A stretch of 6,160 nt of DNA, taken from the NCBI GenBank assembly GCA_021850085.1, contig JAJZRZ010000108.1, positions 1-6,160 of the forward strand, read 5' to 3'. Positions within the stretch are counted from its first letter, which is position 1, and every line of letters starts with the position of its first letter. The translations under genes were made by a program, and so were the position numbers. Under the pieces are notes generated by a model, which did not search any database, was not told the origin of the DNA, and saw nothing but the letters and a program-made list of their open reading frames with translations. The DNA is from Actinomycetes bacterium. GTDB lineage: Bacteria; Actinomycetota; Coriobacteriia; Anaerosomatales; Anaerosomataceae. This document shows, piece after piece, positions 1 to 5,473 of this stretch.

Positions 1-55
1 GCACGTGACATGGAGACAGGTCTTAGCTCCCCGCCACACTCCGAAGTGCTACGCT
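1..55 (+). CRISPR. Terminal repeat and partial spacer of a type II-C CRISPR array
   Basis: Bases 20-55 form a 36-nt unit that aligns without gaps to the N. meningitidis II-C repeat as I recall it. Shared blocks are TAGCTCCC near the start, the central TCCG/TTCG region and AGTGCTAC near the end. Bases 1-19 would be the 3' part of a spacer. The identification does not rest on memory alone: 24 bases of the repeat (30-53) recur with one change at 4660-4683, in a segment with all the marks of a tracrRNA anti-repeat. Because that anti-repeat is read on the minus strand, the crRNA sense here is plus, so the array runs towards cas2 and against the cas genes. The last three bases (GCT) lack the AAT that completes the in-repeat -10 box in Neisseria, which suits a decayed terminal repeat. 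Only one repeat is visible, so the array itself is inferred. Confidence 0.85.
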
Positions 56-59
56 GGTG

Positions 60-98
60 AGACAGAAGGAGCGCTGCTGAGCAGCGCTCCTTCTGTCT
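60..98. terminator. Strong 18-bp hairpin between array and cas2, terminator-like
   Basis: Bases 60-77 and 81-98 are perfect reverse complements, giving an 18-bp stem with a TGA loop. It begins 4 bases after the terminal repeat and ends 22 bases before the cas2 stop codon. The position between two convergent transcripts (array on plus, cas operon on minus) suggests a two-way transcription stop or a 3'-end stabiliser. Neither side has a clear U-run after the stem, so a classical intrinsic terminator is not proven. Confidence 0.6.
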
Positions 99-101
99 GC
101 G

Positions 102-117
102 GCCGATCCAAATCGGC
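102..117. other. Small hairpin directly after cas2
   Basis: Bases 102-107 (GCCGAT) and 112-117 (ATCGGC) pair perfectly around a CCAA loop. On the minus strand this is the first structure after the cas2 stop, three bases downstream of it, followed by the much larger hairpin at 60-98. Together they would form a two-hairpin 3' end for the cas mRNA. No U-run follows. Confidence 0.45.
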
Positions 118-120
118 AGT

Positions 121-438
121 TCATAGCCAAATCTGGAGTTGCGAAGCCACCGTTTTCTCCTGCACTGTCGGCTTGCCCACCAAGAAGAGCATCGATGCGT
201 ACTGCTTCTCGGTCACCGTCATCGCTCTCACACTTCCCTTGGACGGGAGATTGGCTTTCAGTCGCGCTAAGTGCTTCTGAGTACCATCGAGCCCGTTCGT
301 GATTCGAGTATACACCGAGAATTGCATCATCACGTATCCGTCGGCGATCAAGAACTTGTGGAACTGCTGGTAGGCCCGCTTGTCTGGCTTCGTGCGGACC
401 GGGAGATCGAACAGAACGATGAGTCGCATGGCTTTCAC
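121..438 (-). CDS. cas2: CRISPR-associated protein Cas2 (type II-C)
   Basis: Cas2 is the small ferredoxin-fold subunit that dimerises and bridges two Cas1 dimers in the spacer-acquisition complex. The 105-aa product begins with the typical first strand, RLIVLFDLP, whose Asp (residue 11) is the conserved acidic position. It continues with blocks that match N. meningitidis Cas2 as I recall it: DGYVMMQFSVYTR, QKHLARLKANLP and TEKQYASM. Length is normal for the family. The start is ambiguous. GTG at 438 has a GGAG seven bases upstream (within the end of cas1); ATG at 429 has AGG eight bases upstream and would begin the protein just before the first strand. With GTG the gap to the cas1 stop is 4 nt, so cas1 and cas2 are almost certainly translated from one mRNA. 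It is the last gene of the cas operon. Confidence 0.95.
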   Translation of the reverse strand: MKAMRLIVLFDLPVRTKPDKRAYQQFHKFLIADGYVMMQFSVYTRITNGLDGTQKHLARLKANLPSKGSVRAMTVTEKQYASMLFLVGKPTVQEKTVASQLQIWL

Positions 439-442
439 CTGA

Positions 443-1342
443 CTACTCCAGGAGCAAGGCCGGTACGTCGGAAGAGGCCATCACGCGTGGCAGTGCCAGA
501 AGCGAGGGGTCCATCTCGGCCTGCGCGCGCGCCAAGCTTGCCGCAGCTGCATCGATTGCGGTGAGAACTGAGTGCTCCTTGTCGTCAAGCAGACACGTCA
601 TTTGCAGCGTTGACACCAGCGCTTGGCGCCCATCGCGCGTGGATGCGACCACCTTGCGCCCGATGGCGACAATATCCGCGAACGGCCTGAAGGGCTCCAG
701 CAGATCGTCCGCTAGGTTGAAAGCATTCAACTGGCTGTTGTGGTGCAGCCCGACGGCAGGGTAGAAGCCGTGACCCACGAGTGAGCGGGCGATTGCTGCC
801 CGAAGAATCGCGTACCCGTAGTCGAGCGATCCGCCCGGTCCCTTCGGGTCTCTCCGGGTGGCATCGGGTATCAGCTTCTTGAAGTAGAGGCGCGCGGCCG
901 CTGCTTCCATTCCCGATGCGTCACCTGACTGGACAGCGGACGCGTAGGCGCGCATCTTCTCCGAACCAGCCAAGCTCAACGCATCTAGGCACGCAGCCTG
1001 ATTCTCGATCTTGAATCGCACGAGCCGCTGCCACAGCCGCTTCTTCTGCGGAAGCGAAAGGCTGAACTGTCGTCTGGTCACTGCCAGTTGACGGCTGTGT
1101 TGGCAATGGGGAAGCAGCAGGCCGCTGGGCATATGCTTCCTGTCGCAGACTGCAACCGCGACCCCCTGCTCCGCGAGGAGCGAGAGGGCCGCGGCTGAGA
1201 CGTGCACGCGAGGATTCTCGAGTACGAGAACGGCTATGTCCTCTACTGGAATCCAGACGGTCTGGTCCTGGATGGCGACAAGTTGCCCCTGCCGCACATG
1301 CAGCTCGGCCTCATTGCTTATCACCACCGTTCGAAAAGCCAA
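443..1342 (-). CDS. cas1: CRISPR-associated endonuclease/integrase Cas1 (type II-C)
   Basis: Cas1 is the metal-dependent integrase that inserts new spacers into the array with Cas2. I read 299 aa from a TTG at 1342-1340, preceded by AGGAG with a 7-base gap; the resulting N-terminus (MAFRTVVISN) aligns with N. meningitidis Cas1 as I recall it. A longer reading from an upstream ATG would add about 69 residues that lie wholly inside cas9 and match nothing in Cas1. The N-terminal beta domain (about 1-85) includes VEDIAVLVLEN. The helical catalytic domain contains Glu146 in the MEAAAARLYF helix, His201 in GLHHNSQLNAFNLADD, and Glu216 in LLEPFRPFAD, consistent with the type II metal-binding set. 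The gene overlaps the end of cas9 by 32 nt and is followed by cas2 after about 4 nt, which implies translational coupling. No frameshift or missing catalytic residue is seen. Confidence 0.95.
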   Translation of the reverse strand: MAFRTVVISNEAELHVRQGQLVAIQDQTVWIPVEDIAVLVLENPRVHVSAAALSLLAEQGVAVAVCDRKHMPSGLLLPHCQHSRQLAVTRRQFSLSLPQKKRLWQRLVRFKIENQAACLDALSLAGSEKMRAYASAVQSGDASGMEAAAARLYFKKLIPDATRRDPKGPGGSLDYGYAILRAAIARSLVGHGFYPAVGLHHNSQLNAFNLADDLLEPFRPFADIVAIGRKVVASTRDGRQALVSTLQMTCLLDDKEHSVLTAIDAAAASLARAQAEMDPSLLALPRVMASSDVPALLLE

Positions 1343-4300
1343 CGCGCTTCTCCTGCCGTATCCGGTGCACCGAGCGTCCGAGAACATCGACGTGATACTT
1401 CTGGAAGGCGGCAACCCCCTGCGCGACACCTTGGCCACGCTTAAGCCAGGACACATCGTGAGCCTCAATGCTGATGCAGCCGGAAGAGCGATCGGTGCCG
1501 CGGAAATACCCCCCAATCGCGGACTCGGTGCCCCCACTCTTCCGCACAAGCCTTATCGGGTCGTTCAGGCATAAACTGAAGACGAATCTGTACGACTCGT
1601 CCATCACGCGCCACTGGGATTCCGGCTTGCCTTGCACGATCGCCTTGTTCGGCAGTTCGCCGACGATCGTGTCCTTCAGATAGACCGGCACCAGGTAGTA
1701 CTTGCCGTCACGCTCGAAAACGTCTGTCCGAACCATCTCCCCGTTGTCGGCGAAACCACCCCGAACCTTGGTCCCCCCACTGGAGGGGGCATCGTACACG
1801 CGAATCGATCGGACCCGTGGTGCCGGACGCCCAGGTCTCGTGGGTTTGTAGAAGGGTTCGGCGAATGCCTTCGCGCCGTCGCCCCCGAATTCCGCGAGCC
1901 TTGCAGCCAGGGCCTCGTATAGCGCGCGGTCCTGTGCCCGCCCCACCATGTTCTCCAGGAGCTTGGCTGTCAGGTCCTCAAGGCGGACCCGCTTGCTCGT
2001 CGTGACCAAGCCCTTTTCGTCGGTACCCTCGATACGCCTCACCGTCTCCTTGTGAACCTCGCCCCGCACCGTGCGGTTGGGCATCCGACTTACAAGAACA
2101 GGTTTCGGGTCGCCGTCCGCCTGCGCCAACTCACCGAACGGATCCTGCCCGAAGCAAACGGACAGCCGCTCCTTGAGTTGGCCCGCGAAGCCATCCCAGG
2201 GCTCGGGTACATGCTTCGCCTCGATGATCTCGCCGGTAGTGGCGTCCACGTAGAGACCGTCGGAGTTTCTCAGCGGCCTGACGGAGAAGAACCGGCTCAC
2301 CTTCTGCACCATGCTGCGAGTTGCTGCAGCGACGACGGCGGCGTCGAGTGCGTGGTGGAGATCTCCGTCCGAACGCACCTTCTGGAGCTGCCACGCCGTC
2401 CTTAGATAGGCGGTCGCGCGTCCGTTGACGGTGACCACGGGTGCTTTGCCATCACCTGCGAAGCGCAGGTTCTCCTCCACGAAGTTCTTGAAGAAGCGTG
2501 CGGCGTACTGGGTATCGTGAAGGTTCCGGTCGCGGAACTCCTCTGAGGCACGCTCATCGAAGTCTCTACGCAATAGCCGCTCGCGCTTGGGTCGGGGGAG
2601 GTGCATCGACTCCACTCGCTCTTCGAACTCGTGCCAGCGCATCGGGTCTCCGCCCAGGTACTCAAATGGCGTTCGCTCCCTCTTGTGGCGGTTCTCGGCG
2701 GTTGTGACGAGCACTCTGTTCATGTAGCCGTCATCGAACGAGCGCGAGTGGGGAAGGATGTGATCCACCTCGGCGATACCAGGCTCGCCCGACAACAAGC
2801 GCTTGGGATCGATGTACGAGCCGCTGTATAAACAACGGCCTCCCTGCTCCTTCCACAACTTGTACTTCACTATGTCCAATGGACGTGGGTTGACGACTCC
2901 GAACTTCGTCTCGATGTCTTCCAGCACCGATTCGTTGACTGCGCGGTTCTCCTTCTGCTGCTTCTCGATCTTGCGGCGATCGTCATACGAGCGGGCGACA
3001 TCGCGCCCAAACTCGATGTGGAGTTCTTCGATAGGTCCGAACTCGTCGATAAGTGCGTTCAGTACCTTGCGTGATTGCGTGAGTGCGCGAATCACCACCG
3101 GGTTCCGCATGTCGTCCGTTGGGATCGGCGGAAGTTTGGCCTGCTTCTCGGAGTCGGCGCGTTGCGAGTGATGGAAGCCCGCTGATGTGCAAGCTTCGGA
3201 GTACGATAGTCCAGCCTCCATCTTCGGCAGGATCGACCGCAATGTCTCCCGCGCGAGATGACCGTGTCCTGCGAAGCGCAGCTCGGCAAGCGCGTCGACA
3301 ACCGCATCCGGGAGCCCAAGCACCTGCAACTCGCGCCTCACCGACTCGTCATGCTTGAAGTATGTGAGCACGTCGGCGATCGCATCGAGCAGTTCGACGT
3401 TGCCGGAGATTAACTCCCATGTGCCCTTCGGGCAGTCAGATAGAGCGCGGCGCATCTCGTGCCAAGCCTTGGGTAGCGGCAGTGTCTCCTTGGCCTCAGC
3501 GGTCGCGATCGAGGCGTTGCCGTCGTAGCGCACTCCGACGAATCGAGCTTCGGACGGCAAGGCGCACAGCTTGCGGATATCGGCATAAGTCATCTTCGCC
3601 GTCTTTCCGAAGGCTTTGTCGATCACCGCTTGCCTCTGTTCGGGGCTCAGGTTGATGCGCGCCCCTGAGCCGGGCATGGTGTAGCGCACGTTGTGAAGTT
3701 TGTCCACGAGGCGGAAGCGCTCGAACGTCGGGGAGGCGAGTGGCGCGCGGGGGTTCGACTGATCGATCGAGCATCGTCCCACTTTCGCTCGCAGTGCATC
3801 GCCCTCGAGCAGCGGGGCCTGCCACTGGAGGATTTCGAGGTAGGCCGCTTCGATCTGTGTCGAGGCGTGCTTGTTGTCGAACCTGCGCTGTGCTTCGAAC
3901 AGCTGAGCGATCTCATCGAGCACCAGCTCACGCGAAGCGACACCCTTGTAGTCGCCTTTATTGCGTCGTGACTCATTGAACCGCTCGTCAAGCCAGAGCA
4001 TTTCGCCGAAGGTCCGATAGCCACGTTCTGCCATTTGGGCCGCGTTTTCGGCGATCGCCGACTTGACCGCTCCCTCCTCCTTCTTGGTCGAAGACGACTG
4101 CGTTGCCAGCTTCATGGAGCGGTAGCCTCGACGCTTGCACAGCTGACTCAGAACGCGAGCCCACTCGCGGCCCGTCAGCAGGCGATCCAAGCCTTCGGCA
4201 CGCAGCTGGTGCGGAGTCGGCTCCCCCGCACGTGGAACGAATGTGTTATCCAGGTCTCCCGGATCAACGATGCGGCTCTCCATGAGCAATGCGCGAAATG

Positions 4301-4505
4301 CGTCCATCCGCGCTCGTTGCCGAGCAAGTCGACGACGAGCAGAGCGAGCGAGACGGCGGGGAAGGGCGAGTGACGCGCCGTCCTTCGGGTTCTCCGCCTT
4401 AGGAAAGGTGCGAACCCCGATCCCCTCGATACGTTCGGCCTCCGAATCGAGAACCGCCCAGCCGACTGACGTAATACCGATATCCAGACCGACGTGAATT
4501 CCCAT
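1311..4505 (-). CDS. cas9: CRISPR effector endonuclease Cas9, compact type II-C (Nme-like)
   Basis: Cas9 uses a crRNA:tracrRNA duplex to find and cut both strands of target DNA. I chose ATG at 4505, giving 1064 aa. It is preceded by a G-run (4513-4518) with a 7-base gap, and it puts the RuvC-I Asp at residue 8, as in C. jejuni Cas9; an ATG at 4574 would add 23 unrelated residues. Domains in order: RuvC-I (GLDIGITSVGWAV, Asp8); arginine-rich bridge helix (about 48-67, LPRRLARSARRRLARQRARM); recognition lobe (about 70-470); RuvC-II (ELHIEFGRD, Glu498); HNH (about 535-640, EVDHILPHSRSFDD, with Asp581, His582 and Asn605); RuvC-III (HHALDAAVVAA, His717/718, Asp721); then the wedge and PAM-interacting domains to 1064. 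The C-terminal third follows N. meningitidis Cas9 closely (AKAFAEPFYK, KYYLVPVY, AFQKYHVD). All nuclease residues are present, so it should be active. It leads the cas operon and overlaps cas1 by 32 nt. Confidence 0.98.
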   Translation of the reverse strand: MGIHVGLDIGITSVGWAVLDSEAERIEGIGVRTFPKAENPKDGASLALPRRLARSARRRLARQRARMDAFRALLMESRIVDPGDLDNTFVPRAGEPTPHQLRAEGLDRLLTGREWARVLSQLCKRRGYRSMKLATQSSSTKKEEGAVKSAIAENAAQMAERGYRTFGEMLWLDERFNESRRNKGDYKGVASRELVLDEIAQLFEAQRRFDNKHASTQIEAAYLEILQWQAPLLEGDALRAKVGRCSIDQSNPRAPLASPTFERFRLVDKLHNVRYTMPGSGARINLSPEQRQAVIDKAFGKTAKMTYADIRKLCALPSEARFVGVRYDGNASIATAEAKETLPLPKAWHEMRRALSDCPKGTWELISGNVELLDAIADVLTYFKHDESVRRELQVLGLPDAVVDALAELRFAGHGHLARETLRSILPKMEAGLSYSEACTSAGFHHSQRADSEKQAKLPPIPTDDMRNPVVIRALTQSRKVLNALIDEFGPIEELHIEFGRDVARSYDDRRKIEKQQKENRAVNESVLEDIETKFGVVNPRPLDIVKYKLWKEQGGRCLYSGSYIDPKRLLSGEPGIAEVDHILPHSRSFDDGYMNRVLVTTAENRHKRERTPFEYLGGDPMRWHEFEERVESMHLPRPKRERLLRRDFDERASEEFRDRNLHDTQYAARFFKNFVEENLRFAGDGKAPVVTVNGRATAYLRTAWQLQKVRSDGDLHHALDAAVVAAATRSMVQKVSRFFSVRPLRNSDGLYVDATTGEIIEAKHVPEPWDGFAGQLKERLSVCFGQDPFGELAQADGDPKPVLVSRMPNRTVRGEVHKETVRRIEGTDEKGLVTTSKRVRLEDLTAKLLENMVGRAQDRALYEALAARLAEFGGDGAKAFAEPFYKPTRPGRPAPRVRSIRVYDAPSSGGTKVRGGFADNGEMVRTDVFERDGKYYLVPVYLKDTIVGELPNKAIVQGKPESQWRVMDESYRFVFSLCLNDPIRLVRKSGGTESAIGGYFRGTDRSSGCISIEAHDVSWLKRGQGVAQGVAAFQKYHVDVLGRSVHRIRQEKRVGFSNGGDKQ
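1350..1354 (-). promoter_or_regulatory. Ribosome binding site that fixes the TTG start of cas1
   Basis: AGGAG lies on the minus strand within the last codons of cas9, seven bases before TTG at 1342-1340. It is the best ribosome-binding motif near the conserved Cas1 N-terminus, and no ATG lies there in frame. It supports a cas1 start inside cas9. Confidence 0.7.
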
Positions 4506-4512
4506 ACAGGTA

Positions 4513-4518
4513 CCCCCC
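4513..4518 (-). promoter_or_regulatory. G-run ribosome binding site of cas9
   Basis: Six consecutive G on the minus strand sit seven bases before the cas9 ATG at 4505. The spacing is right for a Shine-Dalgarno site, though the sequence is a plain G-run rather than AGGAGG. It favours the 1064-aa start over the upstream ATG at 4574. Confidence 0.55.
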
Positions 4519-4524
4519 AACGCC

Positions 4525-4556
4525 AGAGGCAGTCCAACACATGCAAGCTTGCCTCT
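4525..4556. repeat. Inverted repeat in the cas9 leader
   Basis: AGAGGCA (4525-4531) and TGCCTCT (4550-4556) are perfect 7-bp reverse complements around 18 bases. Overlapping the right arm is a 10-bp palindrome, GCAAGCTTGC (4543-4552). The element lies 20 bases upstream of the cas9 start, between the tracrRNA terminator and the ribosome binding site. It could be a 5'-leader hairpin or an operator. No convincing -35/-10 pair for cas9 was found in this region. Confidence 0.35.
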
Positions 4557-4594
4557 TGACTCTGACATAGGCAACGGCGAGGGAGAATTTGGAC

Positions 4595-4629
4595 AAAAGG
4601 ACGCCCCGTCGACATCAGCCGACGGGGCG
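4595..4629 (-). terminator. Intrinsic terminator of the tracrRNA
   Basis: Bases 4602-4611 (CGCCCCGTCG) and 4620-4629 form a perfect 10-bp GC-rich stem with an 8-base loop. On the minus strand the stem is followed by UCC and then UUUU (4598-4595). The U-run lies on the minus side only, which sets the direction of the RNA. As in other tracrRNAs the hairpin would also form the 3' structure bound by Cas9. Confidence 0.85.
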
Positions 4630-4648
4630 GAGCCTTACGCTTTCGCTT

Positions 4649-4683
4649 ATCCTAGCAAGCCCGCCACACTCCGAAATGCTACG
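4649..4683 (-). repeat. Anti-repeat of the tracrRNA
   Basis: On the plus strand this segment resembles the CRISPR repeat at 20-55: 4660-4683 matches 30-53 in 23 of 24 positions, and 4649-4656 matches 20-27 in 6 of 8. Each of the three differences becomes a G-U wobble when the minus-strand RNA pairs with crRNA, so pairing is kept at every one of these positions. This pattern argues for selection on RNA pairing. Confidence 0.88.
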
Positions 4684-4699
4684 AGACCCAGGACAAACA

Positions 4700-4740
4700 A
4701 GCGCACTCACATACTAGCGCCACACTCCGAAGTGCGCTAC
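4700..4740. repeat. Second repeat-derived copy after the toxin gene, with competing hairpins
   Basis: Bases 4718-4735 are an exact 18-base copy of repeat positions 32-49, followed by a 2-base insertion (GC) and TAC. The copy ends at the toxin stop codon (4742-4740). The flanks make two alternative stems that share the same right arm: 4700-4707 with 4731-4738 (8 bp perfect), or 4715-4720 with 4734-4739 extended by 4724-4726 with 4731-4733. It could be a decayed repeat, a second anti-repeat in a longer RNA, or the 3' hairpin of the toxin mRNA. Confidence 0.7.
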
Positions 4741-5132
4741 TACCCGGTAACGAACTCTCTCACCCGCACGATCCGGATGCCCCTGTACTCCCCGAGAACG
4801 AGCAGGTCCTCGTCGCCGGTCACGAGCATCTCGACCCCGCCGGCCACGGCGCATTCCAGCACACGGTCGTCGGCAGGGTCGCGGCAGACCGACAGCTCCT
4901 TCGGCGGCTCCACGATGTCCGAGATACGGATGAGCTGGTCGATCGCAGCGCGGACATGCGCATCATCCATGCCGAGCACGTCGTACAAGACGCGGGCAAG
5001 CTCGGCGAGCAGCGGTGGGGAGAAGACGAGCTCGTGCGCACCATCGATAGCCGCCTCCAAGATCTCGAACGGTTTGCCGCCGAAACCGTATGCCGAGACC
5101 AGGACGTCAGTGTCCAGGAGGATACGCGACAC
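4740..5132 (-). CDS. PIN-domain toxin, likely ribonuclease of a type II toxin-antitoxin pair
   Basis: PIN-domain toxins are metal-dependent RNases that stop growth when free of their antitoxin. The 130-aa product begins MSRILLDTDVLVSA, the usual first PIN strand with an acidic residue (Asp7, also Asp9). It then carries Glu44 in LLAELARVL, an acidic cluster CRDPADDRVLECA (Asp85, 88, 89) and VTGDEDLLVL (Asp107, Asp109). These are the positions expected for the four-acid PIN active site, and length and layout fit the family of putative PIN toxins paired with small DNA-binding antitoxins. The start at 5132 overlaps the end of the antitoxin gene by 26 nt, which indicates coupled translation. The stop codon touches a CRISPR-repeat-derived sequence. 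Base composition is as GC-rich as hypF, unlike the cas genes. The RNA target cannot be told. Confidence 0.9.
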   Translation of the reverse strand: MSRILLDTDVLVSAYGFGGKPFEILEAAIDGAHELVFSPPLLAELARVLYDVLGMDDAHVRAAIDQLIRISDIVEPPKELSVCRDPADDRVLECAVAGGVEMLVTGDEDLLVLGEYRGIRIVRVREFVTG

Positions 5133-5376
5133 CGCGCAGCTCCTTGATGCGGCGAATGACGTCCTCCTCGGATGTCAGCGTGCGCTCGGCGGCGCGCCTC
5201 TGGCCGTACTCGGCCAATTCCTCCAGGATGCTGTGCTCCCGCTCGCGTTCGTAGACGCGCACCATCTCTCGGAAGAGATCGCTCTTGGAGCGGCCCTCCT
5301 CATCGGCCCAACGCGCAATCTTCGCCTCGATTTCCGGTGTTACGGAGAAACCGATGGTCACTGCTTTCCTCGCCAT
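5107..5376 (-). CDS. Ribbon-helix-helix (CopG-like) antitoxin
   Basis: The 89-aa product has the short ribbon-helix-helix layout at its N-terminus: a beta strand (KAVTIGFSVTP), a first helix (EIEAKIARWADEEG), then SKSDLFREMVRVYERERE, where SKSDLFREM is a typical start of the second helix. Such proteins dimerise, bind the promoter of their own operon, and neutralise the toxin with a C-terminal tail; here the tail is about residues 50-89 and rich in charged residues. The ATG at 5376 is preceded by AGGAG with an 8-base gap. The gene comes first in the operon and overlaps the PIN gene by 26 nt, the usual antitoxin-toxin order. An 11-bp palindrome at 5395-5405 may be its operator. Confidence 0.87.
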   Translation of the reverse strand: MARKAVTIGFSVTPEIEAKIARWADEEGRSKSDLFREMVRVYEREREHSILEELAEYGQRRAAERTLTSEEDVIRRIKELRGVAYPPGH

Positions 5377-5394
5377 CTGGGAGACTCCTCATTG

Positions 5395-5405
5395 GGTTTG
5401 AAACC
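5395..5405. promoter_or_regulatory. Palindrome upstream of the antitoxin, possible operator
   Basis: GGTTT and AAACC surround a single central base, 19 bases upstream of the antitoxin start and just before its ribosome binding site. Ribbon-helix-helix antitoxins usually repress their own operon at short inverted repeats in this place. The region 5377-5473 separates hypF from the pair and is AT-richer (for example TTATAG on the minus strand at 5413-5408), but no well-spaced -35/-10 pair was found. Confidence 0.35.
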
Positions 5406-5473
5406 GTCTATAACGATGAGAATACTCCGTCCGGCCCAACGGCGCAATGGCCCGCATGCCGCCCCTAGCTCGG

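Larger units (their letters stand above)
4594..4692 (-). ncRNA. Predicted tracrRNA (type II-C)
   Basis: Read on the minus strand, this segment starts with an anti-repeat (4683-4649). It continues with AUAAG, a small GC-GAAA-GC hairpin and a short linker, and ends with a 10-bp GC-rich hairpin plus UUUU. The order matches II-C tracrRNAs, and AUAAG directly after the lower duplex is also what I recall in N. meningitidis. Pairing with the repeat at 20-55: eight base pairs (20-27 with 4656-4649, two of them G-U), an internal loop (2 bases against 3), then 24 pairs (30-53 with 4683-4660), one of them G-U at 46/4676. The 5' end is not fixed. A weak -10-like TAGTAT at 4716-4711 could start transcription near 4704, but no good -35 is seen, and read-through from the toxin gene is possible. 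It sits between the toxin gene and cas9 on the same strand as the cas operon. Confidence 0.88.

Noticed and set aside
13..65. GAGACAG present on both sides of the terminal repeat (13-19 and 59-65)
   Set aside because: Seven bases in GC-rich DNA is within chance, and the right copy is part of the hairpin arm; no sign of a target-site duplication.
1343..1549. Longer cas1 reading from ATG 1549
   Set aside because: The added residues are cas9 coding sequence in another frame and do not resemble Cas1; TTG at 1342 has AGGAG and gives a family-length protein.
4506..4574. Longer cas9 start at ATG 4574 adding 23 residues
   Set aside because: The extra residues precede the conserved RuvC-I start, match no Cas9 N-terminus I know, and the ATG at 4505 has a well-placed G-rich ribosome binding site.
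4649..4740. A second small CRISPR array upstream of cas9
   Set aside because: The two repeat-like copies are 56 bases apart, less than the roughly 66 expected for 36-nt repeats with 30-nt spacers; the right copy lacks the first 12 repeat bases, and the left copy has tracrRNA features and a minus-strand terminator.
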